Origin: Diplosphaera chodatii | Lineage: Eukaryota > Chlorophyta > Trebouxiophyceae > Prasiolales > Stichococcaceae | Reading direction: 5' to 3' | Length of the DNA stretch: 64,000 bases | Assembly: GCA_032358165.1 (NCBI GenBank) | Contig: JAALGY010000038.1 | Span: 620,001-684,000, forward strand | Shown: in pieces, positions 35,179-47,600 of the stretch | How positions within the stretch are numbered: position 1 is the first letter of the stretch | How the letters are laid out: each line of letters opens with the position of its first letter | Notes under the pieces: model-generated | Databases searched by the model: none | What the model was told of the DNA's origin: nothing | Seen by the model: the letters and a program-made list of their open reading frames with translations, nothing else | Made by a program: the position numbers and the translations under genes

Positions 35179-35669
35179 CAAGGCGTCGTGGCACAGCGGC
35201 GCAGCAGCATCTTGATGTACTGGTATGCATTCATGAGAAGTGAAGCATGGTCTGGACATTGTGCGGGGGAGCAGGAGTCAGACATATGGTCAGTGCCCAG
35301 TTGAGATGCATTGTCAGCCTTTGGACGCACCAACAGTATGCCATTGGCTGTTTGTGATCAATGTATATCGTGCTTGGGTGCTTGAGAGTTGCAGATGAAT
35401 CTGCAGTGGTGCATGGCCCGTGCATCAGGGACACTGATGATCACAACAACCGAGCCTGTTCAGTCTGATCTCTGTACATGTACACCGAAACTAGGTTTCG
35501 ACACGAGGCCCTCTTGACACCTGAAGACCTGCCCGACTGACTGAAATGCCTGATGCTGTTCAAACTAGCATGCCGTCTCTGTCAGACGGCCAGCACCCTT
35601 CACACCAAAGCACAGCGTCCAACGTGAGTCCGACGCCTCAGAGAAACAGAGGTGTCAGCAGCCAGCCCT
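35179..35669. other. intergenic, convergent 3' ends
   Basis: Holds the 3' untranslated regions of the FSP1-like gene (+) and the large chromatin-reader gene (-). No exon seen. Confidence 0.5.
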
Positions 35670-38600
35670 TCAGCGGCGGCCGCTGCGCCGCCTCGGCTGT
35701 GTGTGCCCTGGTGGTGCGGTGCTCTGGGGCTCTGGCGGCTCCGCCGCCGCCGCAGCGCCGCCCCGGCTGCCCGCGCGGCCGCCGCCCGACCTGCGCCCGG
35801 CTGGACTGCCGGCCTGAGCCGGCTTGGGGGCCTGGCCCTGCTGCACGGCTGCCGCTGGCTGCTTGGTGCGAGCCGCCGCCTCGTCGGGCTGCGCTGCGGT
35901 GCGCTGTCGCTTCACGCGCAGGCCCAGCGCCGCGGCCCGGGTGGCGCCCTCGTCGGGCGTGCTGCGGTCGGGGGGCTGTGCGGCGGCCGGCTGCCTGCCG
36001 TCGCTTCTGCCGGCGGCCGGCGACGCGCGGTGTCCTGCAGGGTGCGGCGGAGATGCATCGTCTGACCTGGCAGAGGCTCTGCCGGCACGGCTGCTGCGCT
36101 GCTGCTGCTTGGGTGGTGTGGGGTCCGCATCCGCCCCATCAGCATCCGGCTCGGCCGCGTCGGGGGCAGCTGCACGGCCACGGCCGCGCTTGCCACCAGG
36201 CGGCACAGCCTCGCCTGCCTGAGCACTTGCTGCGCCGCCTGAACACAGAGGTCGGCGGGCGGGTCAGTTGCCCGCATGTGCAGCTCTGAGCAAAACGTCA
36301 ATATGACCATGTTGCCGGCCAGCACACAAGGTCCAGAGGGCACCAGCAGCGTACGGCAAGCTGTCAGGCTGTCAGGGCACCTGGGCCGGTGGCCGGCAGC
36401 GGCAGCCTCGCCCTGCGCCAGGCCTTGAGCAGCGCCGCACGCGCCGACTGCGCGGCCGCGGCCAGGCCCGACCCCTCCCCGTTGTACGCCCGGCAGTTGG
36501 CCCACACCAGCTCGCAGTCCGCCCACGCCGCGCCTGCAGAGGTCACAGGGAAGTTCTCGTCCTCTTTTTTATACGTTCAATTGGTACTGACAGCTGTTGT
36601 TGTCTTTTTACCAACATACATATGCATCGAGCTTGCCAATGCAAGTAACACCAACATTGCAGCAATTACCCATGTTGTGGTATACACGCTGAGCAACCCA
36701 GTTTGACGGCACCCCCCCATCAGGCGTCAGTCAGGTGTGCAGCGCCTTGCACTGCATGGGCTGACACTGCCGCTGTGCCTTGCACGCAATCGGCAGACGG
36801 CGCTGTGCAGCAACAGGCCCAGTCTGAGCCCTGGCACCGCAGCGCAGGCCGCAGCGTGTAGCAGGCCGCACAGGTGTTCGGGGGGGACCGCTGCCTGGCA
36901 CCTGGTGTGGTGTAGCCGCCGGCCTGCAGCTGCGCGGCGACGGTGCCCAGGTCCATTGGCCGCTTGACGACCCGCCGGTAGCCGGGCGCCTCGGGGCCCA
37001 CCGGCCTGCCAAAAATGGCGCCCTGCGCCGAGGCCGCGACCGCCGCCACGCACCGCTGCGCCGCCGCCGCCTGCCCCGCCGCCATGGGCTCGTCGGCGGC
37101 CGCCGCCGGGGGGCCCTCTGGCAGGCTGCTTGGCGGCGCGACGACCGCCCCCGCGCTGGCTCGGCGCTGGCTGTGACGAACGCCGCTTTCGCCGGCGCCA
37201 GCATCTGCAGAAGGTTCATCCGACCTTCAGGCGGAGCATGCTGCGCTTCCCACAAGCGGCAGCAGGTCAGAGCATGCAGCTGTGATGTCAGTTGTTGATG
37301 TCATGCATGCGGTCATTAGAGGCTGGCACATACCCTGGCCTTGCAAGCCCCGCTGCCGCTTGCTGGACGGCGCCGCCACGTCAGCGGCATCGTCAGCCGC
37401 GACATCGGCGTCGAGGCTGGCGGGGCGGCGCCGCTTGCGGCGGTTGCCGGCGGGCTGCTGCTGCTCATCTCCCTGCTGCTGCTGATCCGCACGCGGGCTG
37501 GCCAGCGCCGCCAGCATGTCCGCCGCCTCCTGGTCCTCCGCCGTGTGGTCGCCGTCCGGCCCCCGCCGCCGCTTCTGCAGGGCAGCAGCCACAGTACGGA
37601 CCATGCGCATGTGGACCCGAAAGGAGCTCGTCCGGGTGGTGAACATCGTCAACCGCCTGCTCATGGCAGTGGAACCAGGCGGCACTGTGCACAGTTCGGC
37701 GACGCGCATCCGTGCAGGCGTCAGTTGTGCGAGGAGACTGTCAGTGAGGTTCCGGCTTCCGAACAAGGGTCACCCGCTTGCCGCCGCCGCGCCCGCCCTT
37801 GGCGGCGACGTCGCCGGGCGTCGGCAGCCCGGACGCGACGAACAGCGCCGCCAGCTCGGCCTCGGCGGTGCGCCCCGCCTCGAACATCTCGCTGCCGTCC
37901 TCGTTGAAGGCCGCGCAGTTGAGCCACACCTGCTGCACGTCCGCCGCCGCCTCCGCTGCAGCGCCACACACGGGGGGCGTCCTCAGCAACGGCAGCACTT
38001 TGGACTGCATGCCTGCTTTTGCATTGAGGGCGTCACGTGCCAGCCACTGTCGCTGCTGGTGCACAGTGCCAACCAGCCCGAAAAGTTCAGCGGGCCTTGC
38101 CATGGCCATGCGCTGCTGTGTGAATGGACAGCAGCCCAGGCATGCTGGCCAGTTTCGCATCGTGACCCTGCCTTTTGCCACACCAGCATGGGCTCATGCT
38201 GACAGGGGTCTGGGGGTCACAGCTGACAGGGATCTCACCGAGCGAGGAGTACCGGCCGCGCTGCAGGCCGGCCAGCACGGTGCCCAGGTCCATGGGGCGG
38301 GCGATGGCGGCCGCGTACCCCGGCACCAGGTCCGCCGGCACCGGCTCCGCGAACGCCTGTGCGACGTCCCGCCGCAGGAACTTCCTCACCACCTGCGCAG
38401 CGCTTGAGTCGTTTAGGTCGCCACGAAGGGGCTCATGCAACCAGCTGCAGCGCGGGCCAACCACTGATGCGATGTGCACTCCCAGAGAAGCACATTTGCC
38501 TTGCAGAAGGGTTGCTCCTTCAACAGAGGTGCGACTGAGGGCGGCAGCCCTGCAAGAACCGTGCAGCATCCCATCGTGAGGGCTCACAGCACCTTGGCCG

Positions 38601-41600
38601 CGGTGCTGAGGTGCCGCGCCTCGGCATCGGACACGGGCCCGCCCCTGCTGCCGCCCAGGTGCAGCTTGACCTTCAGGCCGCCGCCCTCGCCGCGGGCCGC
38701 GCCGCCCGGCAGCTTCACCTGCAACATCGCGCCCGCTTCGGAGTCCAGCACTTTCACATCACCTCAAATATGATGGAGGGTGATGAAAACGGATGAACAC
38801 TTGAAGCGGACGTGCCGCAGGTGGTGGCACGCACTGGCACCCTGTGCTCCGCTGCACGTCTGCTCGCAATTCACGATGCTAGAGGAGCACACCTTGATGC
38901 GGGGGGCCGCCTCCGCGGGGGCGCCCGCGCCGGCGCCGGGCACCACCGGCAGCTCGGCGGGCGCGGAGAAGCGGGTGGGCAGCCCCGCCGCCGCCCACAG
39001 CTTGCCGAACTTGGCCTCGCACCGGGCGCCGGCCTTCCAGAACTCGTCGCCCTCGTAGTTGAAGGCCCGGCAGTTGTCCCACACCTGCACCGAACACAAC
39101 AGGATCAGACGAGTGTTGCAAGGAGTCGGGTGCAACTGCGAGCATGTCAGCGCTGGCTGCACAAGGTGTGCCCTGGGCTGCGTGCACCGATAGGCTGACT
39201 GGGCCACCAGTCTGCAACAACAGCACGGCATAGCACGACACGGCAAAGTGATGCAGCAGCCAGGCCTGGCTTGGCACCTGGCGGACGTCGCGCAGCAGGC
39301 GCTGCGGCGCTGCATAGCCGCCCGACTGCAGGCTGGCTGCGATGGTGCCCAGGTCCATGGGCCGCTGTATGACCTGCAGCGCAACAGTGTGACGGCTCAG
39401 CACTTGCATGGCAACAAGGAGACATGCAACTCAACAACTTCGCGATAGGTAGCCCAGCATGCGAGACCCACAGAGCACGGGCCAAAGAACGCCATGGCAC
39501 AGCCAGCTGTCTTGACCCTTGACAAAGAGGACACAAGCGGCACACCAGCGGCCACAAGCTTCGAGATGGTGCGGTGCACACCTTGTGGTACGCAGTGTAG
39601 GCGGGGTCCACGGGCTCGCGGAACGCCTGGGATGCGGGCCAGGCGAGCAGCGCCTGCAGCACCGTGGCCGCCGCCTCCCTCCAGTCCGCACGGCCGTGCT
39701 CCCGCGCCTCTGCAGCAGCAGCAAAGGCACACGTCAGGCACACGATGCACAGAGGTCCCCAGACGCAGCCAGCACTTCTCCTTGGCAGCCAGCTACCTCT
39801 GAGCCACCCTATGGGACTCATGTGTACGAACGGCTGAGGCACTGTAGCAGCTCAAAATGGCGCAGCCGATTGAATGATATGGCAGCACCTGCGTCGGCGT
39901 GGGCGGCGTCCTCGCGGTCGGCCCGCCGCGCCTCCCGCAGCGCCGCCTCCGCCGCCCGCCGCTCCCTCTCCGCCGCCGCCGCTGCCTCCTGCTCGTGGGC
40001 CTGCACCGCACATAGGATGTAGGGTCAACTGTCGATGCAGATCCATCAGTGGCGCTGTGCTCAGCCTGAGCACAACGACCGCATCACGTGATGAACGACC
40101 ACAGTTCTTGCATGAAACTTTCGCATGACGCACCGCGGCGGTGCGCTCGGCGTCGAGGGCGGCGCGGCGCTTGGCCTTGCGGCTGCAGGTGGGGCAGGCG
40201 AAGGGCACGCCCTCCCTGCTCACCTCCCCCGGGTCCTCCCCCACACACTGCATGGCAGCAGCCAGGACGGCTGAAATGGCAGCGTCATATGACCCAATCG
40301 TCCAGCAGCGGCTATGCATCATGACGAGTCCGGTGCAGGCCATGTTCATTGCAGAATGCACCCAATGCACCATTGGCTTCAGTGGGTTGCATCACGCACA
40401 AAGCCTGTCCACATGACAAGCTCCATGCAGTGTCGTTGTCAGCTGCCACAACACGCCATGCGATGCTGAAGCCGGAGCGGTGGCTGTGGCGGGGCGGCGC
40501 GTCACCTCGGGGTGGCACCACAGCCCGCACTGGTCGCACGCCACCGTGAGCCGCGCCTCGTCGTCCTCCGCCCCGCAGATGCACACCAGCTCCGGGCCCC
40601 ACTCCTGCCGCAACCACAGACGAGCATGCTTTTGACAAGCACCCATGAACCGCCAGCCCACTTGGCATCGTCTGCGGCGCTGGAATGTGTTCGTGTCTGC
40701 GGCACCAGATTGCTGCTAGCAACAGTTGCCCTATCAGCTATGTGTAGTGCGTTCAAACCTCATTAAGTCTGTTGCCCTGACCTGCTTTGCAGACTTGCCC
40801 TTCCGCCGCTTCTTCCTGCCGCCGGCATCCGCCACCGCAGCCGCCGGTGCCTTGCTGCCGGAGCCGCCGCCGCGCTTCTGGCGCGCCTTGTCCATCGCCG
40901 CCCGCCGCTTCTCAGCCCTGCAGCACGCAACGTCGGTAGCATGTGATCAGCAACATGCATTAATGCCGACCTCTCTTTCTATGTATGAGACGAGGGCGAT
41001 GCAGGACAAGGCATTTGAGGCATGTGCCGAGCCACATCCAATGCTCGCAGGTAGGCTACAGGCTACCTTCCCTGACACCACATCGCCCTATCCTGACCTG
41101 CGGGTGGTGCAGGCGGCGCACACGAACTCGGTGTCATTCGCCTCGTCCTCTTCGGTGTACCCGACGCACGCCCCATGGTGCCACCTGCATGCCACGCAAC
41201 ATCGAGACATGCTCAGGCGCTGGTGGCATGCTCTGCAGCTGCAAGCAGGCATGGTCTTCTGCAGCAAGGTCATGCTTTCAGACACACCAGCAAAGCAGCG
41301 ATGAACCAACAGGCAGCCTAGCACCGTGACTCACCTGTTGCAGTCGTCGCACGCCACCCACCGGATCTCCTGTTCAGTACACACAGCCAAGCGATGAGGC
41401 CATGCAAGACTTTTGGCCTCCTGGACTCGACAGGCGCATTGTATAACACATAGTGGGCACGTCCACACGCAGTAATGAACACGACAAGTGCTGCTGGCAC
41501 TCCAGAGGCCCAGTACCTCCTCCTGGCCGACGTACTCTCCACCGCATACTGCACACGAGTCAGCGGCCGCACGTGCTGCCGCCTCTGCTGCCTCCTTGGC

Positions 41601-44600
41601 CATCTGCCGTGCCGTCTGCTTCGCCTGCAGCACCGCCTCTGCAAAACGCAATGGACCCAGGAGTGAGCAGGCTCACGACTGTGCAGGCATGAATGCCTTC
41701 AGGTATGACCCTGACTTTCACCATGCAACACATGGCAGGAGCCGGTCGCTGTCGATACCTTTCGAGCAGTTGCAGGCAGGCAGGCAGGACCTCGACTGGG
41801 GACCTCTGTGAGCGCCTCCAAGTGTGAGATTGCTCACCCTGGTCGGCGGCGTCCTTTTGGCGCTGCGCCTCACGCTGCGCCGCCGCCCTGGCCTGCGCCG
41901 CCCTGGCCACCTGCAGGCCGACACGCCCAGGTCACGCGGTGACCCAGCAGCTGCAAACCGGTGCCAGACAGCCTGTCGTGACCAGCTCGGTGGTGATGGA
42001 ATGCAGGAGCACCCAGGCGGGCTGCGCGCCTGCATGGCGGCCTCCCGGCGCAGGCGCTCCTCGAAGCTGCGCACCAGCCACAGCGGCAGGTGGCGCTCGT
42101 GCACCCAGTGCCCCCCCGCCCCCGCCTGCGCCGCGCACACGCCCTCCGTGAGCCTCCTCGCCTGCGGTCGCACGCAGACCCCGCAGGGCGGCATGGAGGC
42201 TGCACTCGTTTCCAGGCAGTCGCGGGCCACCATAAGGTCATTTGCTTGGAAAACTTTTCAAGTCCACTGTGGGTAGTGAGGCGCCTCCCACCTGCCCCAG
42301 CGTGGTCGCCATCGGGCTGACGGGCATCGGCCAGAGGGCTGGCGACGCTGCGGGCACGGGCCGCAGCGCGGCGTGCTGCGGCAGGCCCAGCTGCGCCGAC
42401 AGCTGCTGCGCCAGGGCCGCGTTGGCGGCGCTCGGCACAGCGCCGACGCCCGCCGCGGCTCGAGCCGCAGCCGCGGTGGCTGCCGCCGCGGCTGGCGACG
42501 GCGCGGCGCCCGGCGTGCCGTTCATCGCCGGAGCAGGCTGCCTGGCCCCGCTGAAGCTGGTGCGGCCCCGCATGCTGGGAGTCAGCGGCCCGCTGAGGCC
42601 GCCTGTGGCAGATAGAGCAGCCACGGCATCAGCCAGAGCGCAGATGGCCACAACACAATGGGACGCTTTGTTTCTGTCACTGAATCAGATCCACTGATTG
42701 TCGCGGTGCGCACCCAGGCGGCTGGGGGCCTTGACGCGGCCGCGCCTGCCGCCCATGGCGGCTGGGACGCGCTCGGCAGCCGGGCTGCCAGAGCGGCGCG
42801 CAGACTGCTGCTGCGACACCGGAACCGCCTCCGCCTGGAACGTGGACGGCTGTGGCGCTGGCACGGCTGGCGAGCCGGCACGCGAGGGTGGCTCTGGCCC
42901 TGCCGCCGTCCCTGCTGCTGAGCTGGCAGCAGCAGGGGGCAGTGGCGCCGCTGCCGGCTGCTCTGCATCAGCATCCTCCGCCTTGACAGGCGCCTGCGCT
43001 GCCGGCGCTGCACCTGCAACTCTGGGCGTCTCTGAGGGAGCGGCAGGGCTGCTCCTGCCAGCAGCCTCCCGCTGCCCTGCGCCCGCTTCGGCAGGGTCGG
43101 CAGCTGCAGCTGCTTCTGTGGGTTCAGCGCTGTCAGCAGCTGGCGCCGCGGGTTGCTCAGCGGCAGCAGCAGGGGCGGCTTCCTGCTCTGCTGCCGCTGC
43201 AGGCGAGCCCGACCCGCGCGGCTGCCCTGCAGCGCCCACCGGCCCATCGGCTGCCGGGACCACCCCCCGAGGCACGGCAGCCGCCGCTGCGCCCGCTGCT
43301 GACGTGCCACTGGCGTCTGCAGGGCTGGGACTGACTGCTGCAGGGGGTGCTGCTGCATCTGGCTGGCCTGCTGCGGGTGCTGCGGCACCCGCCACCTTGC
43401 TGGGCTGCTTCTGGTCGCCATCCGCAGCTGGCGCTGTTGATTGGGTCCCAGACGCCCCAGGCAGGCTTGCGGCGGGTGCTGCTGCAACACCGCTGTCTGC
43501 AGGCTCAGACAAAGCCGCCGCCATGGCGGCCATGAAGCCGCCTGGTGACTCTGCCTTCTCAGCACCGTCCGCCGCTGCACTTGACTGCTGTGCGGCAGCT
43601 GCAGGGGGCGCAGCTGCGGCACCTGCGGTCGCGGTGGCGCCGGTGCCAGCAGCTGCAGGGCTGCTGTGTCGGGGACCAGCGGCGGCAGGCGCGACTGCCG
43701 GGTACCCGGACCCAGAGCCCAGCGCAGGCTGAGCGGGAGGCAGCGGCGCTGCAGGGTGGGGACGCGGCAGCGGCAGCGGCGTCTGCCCGGCCGGCCGCCA
43801 GGCCGGCAGAGGCGACAGCCCCGGGGTGGGCAGCCCAGCCACCGACATGGGCGACTGCAGGGTGCACTGCATTGCTGGTCAGAATCTGCAGGAACGGAAG
43901 GGGGGCACCAGGTGCACGCAAACTGCATGCCGCCGTGCAGTTAGGTGTATAAGCAATCACAGCACTCTCAGAAGTAAGCAAGCTGTATTGCTGTCGTTTG
44001 AGTAGGAAGGACATGCAAGGTAGTCCGTGAAGCACAGCACCTGCAGCAGCGACTTGGGGCGGACCAGGTACTCGAAGCCGCCCACAGGGTGGGCCGATGG
44101 GCGGCGCAGGTGTAGCTCGCAGCCGCGCCACTGCGACTCCTGCGATGAGCCGCCCGGCGCCCGCAGCTGCTCCCACTGCACCGAGGAGACGGCCGCTCAC
44201 AGTCGGCACGCCCTCAGCAGGCGAGCCAGCTGCTGCCAGGGGACTGTCAGCTGGTTTCCAACATGTAAACGCCACAGCCACTGCCTCCCACCTCCAGTAC
44301 CTGACAACTGCACCAATGTCTGCCCGCAGACCAGTGCAATGTTGCAAGCTTAACTGGCGGGGACAGCTAGCCTGTGGTGACTGACTGGAGTCCTGTCTGA
44401 TGTCCTTCTACAAAGTGGCAATGTGAACAGAGGCGCTGCATGCTCCACCTGGATCGCGCTGTCCAGGGCGCGCAGGCAGCGCGCCAGCTGCGGTGCCGTG
44501 GCGGCCGCCTCGGTTCGGGCCACCCAGTCCACCGCGGGCGTGACGACCAGATCCCTGGCCGAGTACTTCAAGCCTGGGATGCGCTGCTTGCCGCCCCTGC

Positions 44601-47600
44601 AGCAGTTTTGACTGAGAGTTGCTGTGAGCCTAAGGCGCTGGCTGAAAGGGTGTAACTCAGGAGACAGGGCGCTATATCATCTCAACGCAGCTGGAGCACA
44701 GGCGCACACGGATATGGAATGACATGCATGGCAGCTGCCATGGTGCACATGCAGACCCAAAACACGGCTCACCGGCGGGCGGCCGCGCGGGTGGCGGCGT
44801 GCGGCAGCCGCAGGTGCCCCTGCGCCCGCTGCCAGGCGCTGCGCCGCCGCACCACCGGGATGGCCTGCGAAGGAGCAGCGCGGTCGGCACAGGCACACCA
44901 TGGGCATGAAGATGAAGATAAATCAGCACTGCTGTTGATCATTGGCGCGACAACGCTATACAGCTTGCCGCAGACATCTGCTGCCATGGTGTCGTGCAGC
45001 TGGCCACAGGAGCAGGTGGGACGGGAGATATGCTGCAGGGTGGCAAGCATGGTGCGCACCGTGTACTCGTCAAGCACGACGGTGGCATCATCCCAGGCGT
45101 CGCGGGCCGCGGCGCCGCTGAAGGAGGCGCTGCGGGACATGGGAGCGCTGCGACGGCCGGGTGCTGCCTCGTCCTCCGAGTGCAGAGCGTCCGGCTCCGC
45201 GTAGTTGACCGACTTGGCAGCCGACGCGCCTGCACAGCGCACGGCAGTCGTCAGCTGGCAGTCATGCAGGCATTCTGAGAATGCAAGGCTAAGTTTGTAG
45301 CTGCAGACCGCCAAGAACTTCCACCCCAGGTGCAGCAGGACTCACGGGTGGAGCGTGTCGGCGGCGGCAGAGAGCCTCGCCGCGTGGACGACAGCTGCCT
45401 GGCCGCCGGCTGGGCACCATTGGCACAGCCATCGCCGCCGCTGCTGGCCGGCGTGGCCGCGCCGCTGCCCCCCATGGCGCTCGGCGGGCGGCTGCCGGAG
45501 GGCGCGGGCGTCCCCTCCGCCTGCCCAACGGCCGGCCCTGCGTCTGGTGGTGCGGGGGCTGCTCCTGCTGCGGAGGCCGGCGCAGCATCGGCTGCAGCTT
45601 CAGGCGGCGGGCCCGAGCGCGGCGCGCCCTGCGGCCCCTGCTGCTGCGGTGTGCCCTGGATGCCGTTGGGCAAAGCCGCGGCACCTGGCGCCGGGGCAGG
45701 CGTCGCCATCGCCGCCATGGGCGTGGGCAGGGGCAGGGGCGCAGGCGGCAGCTGTGCAGCTGCGCCTGACACATCAGAACACCTCGGGTCAGCCAGATGA
45801 CGTGGAGCATCGACGGCAAACAGACATACATCCACCGAAGCACACAGCCGTCGGTCCAGGCACTGGACACCAGATCTGAGCCCAATGTACATGTCAACTG
45901 CCCAGCGTGCGCCGCACCCGACATGGCCACAGCGGAGATGTTGAACAGGCCGGGCGGGAGCGGCGGCGGCTCCGGCGCAGGCTGCGCCGGCAGCCGCTCC
46001 CAGTTGAGCGGCAGCGCGGTGCGCCGAAGCGCGGCGTGGAGCTGCACCGCCGCCGCCGCCAGCTGCCGTGCGTCTTGCGCGGTGCGCACCTGAGCTCACA
46101 GGAACACAGGCACTTGGCTCCGCACGCTCCAGCCAAGCAAGCAGCTGGAAGACGCAGTGCAACTCCAGGGCCTGCCATCTAGCATAGACAAATTGCAGCC
46201 TGCAAGGTTGGTTTTTGTTGACGCGTTGATACAGGTCACTGCCAGGCGAGGCACTGGCTGGTGGTGGCACAGGCTGTTGACAAGCGCACCGAGGTGGCCC
46301 AGGTGCGGCGGTGGGCGGTGTTGTCGGCGGCGGCCCACCGGCCGTCCAGCAGCCCGAACAGGTCGCGCTCCAGCTTCAGCAGGTAGTTGCACAGCGGCGA
46401 CAGCCTGCAGCGGCAGCACAGCTCGTCGGAGGCAGGCTCGCAAGCCAGGTGTGTCGTTGAGTCACACATACGTATGTTGTGATGAGCAGCATGGCGCCAG
46501 TGCACAGGCGACGCTCCGCTTGCGGCCGGCCATGCTGCAAGCAGCTGCGCTGACACGACAGAGCTAGAGCCAGAGCCAGAGCCAGGCCGCAGGCTTGAGG
46601 CAACAAGGATGCACCAGGAGTTGGCGCTGTCCTGGCCGACGACGCTGCCGGACGGCTGCGCGGCGATGGGGTTCAGGCACGCCTTGTGCATGGTGGGCCG
46701 CAGGCACGGCTGGCACTTCCCGCAGCGCAGCGCCGCCCTGCCGCCGCCCCGGCCCTGCACCGTCACACCCCGGCACCGTCACTGTTGTTATCCTACGGTG
46801 GCAGCCAGAGAGTGAGCAGCGCATGTCCAAGCGCGCGGCCATCCGACCCTGGGGATGCGGCGTCCCACCGACCATGGTACACCCACGCCTTCCGCTGCTG
46901 CTTCGGCAATTGACTACACAAGCGCGCACCGCCGAGACGGGCCAGGCGAAGCGGGACAGCGGCAGCGGCGCCGCCATCTGGGACACCGGGGTGCCGGTGC
47001 CGCGCTTGTTGCGCCGCTGCTCCTCCACCGCCGCCCGCACCGCCGCCACGCTCGCGCCCCACCCGTTGCGGTACCGGTTGTTGTACCCCTCCGCGCCCGC
47101 CGCCGCCTGGATCTCTGCTCGGCCAGTGCAACCAGCGGTTGGTGGGGCTGATGCTGGTTCAGTGCTCATCATGCTCATCTGCACCCGACAGGCACTCCGC
47201 CTCAAATGTGATGCACGTCGAAAGTAGGAACAAAGCACACCTGGCAGCGGCAGCGGCTCCAGGGTGGGCAGCGACGACAGGAGGGGCACCTCCGCCCGCA
47301 GGCGGCGTGACCGGCGCAGCCTGCGCAGCTCCGCGAACGCCTGGCTGCCAGAAGCGCACCGCATCGGCACCTGGGAAGTGAAACAGTGGCAACCAAGCCA
47401 TCAGCGGCCGGCTTGTCGCCCATACCTTAATGTGCACTGGCAGCATGCATGGGTCTGCCACAAGCACGCTGACCAGCAGTCAGCAGCACACCTTGGCGGG
47501 CAGCTCCAGGGTGTGCGCCTTCTGCCCCTGGAAGGGCGGCAGCGCGGAGTGGAACAGCAGGTTGTAGGCGGCCCAGTGCGGCTGGCGCGCCTCGTTGCGC

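Noticed and set aside
35546..36289. 247-codon plus-strand frame
   Set aside because: Antisense to the last exon of the reader gene, which carries an AT-hook and fits the splice phase.
42698..43732. 344-codon plus-strand frame
   Set aside because: Antisense shadow of the same exon; low-complexity Ala/Gly with no domain.
42582..43928. 448-codon minus-strand frame (Gln/Arg/Leu-rich)
   Set aside because: Shadow of the Pro/Ala-rich reader exon in the same strand. Its phase does not join the flanking exons.
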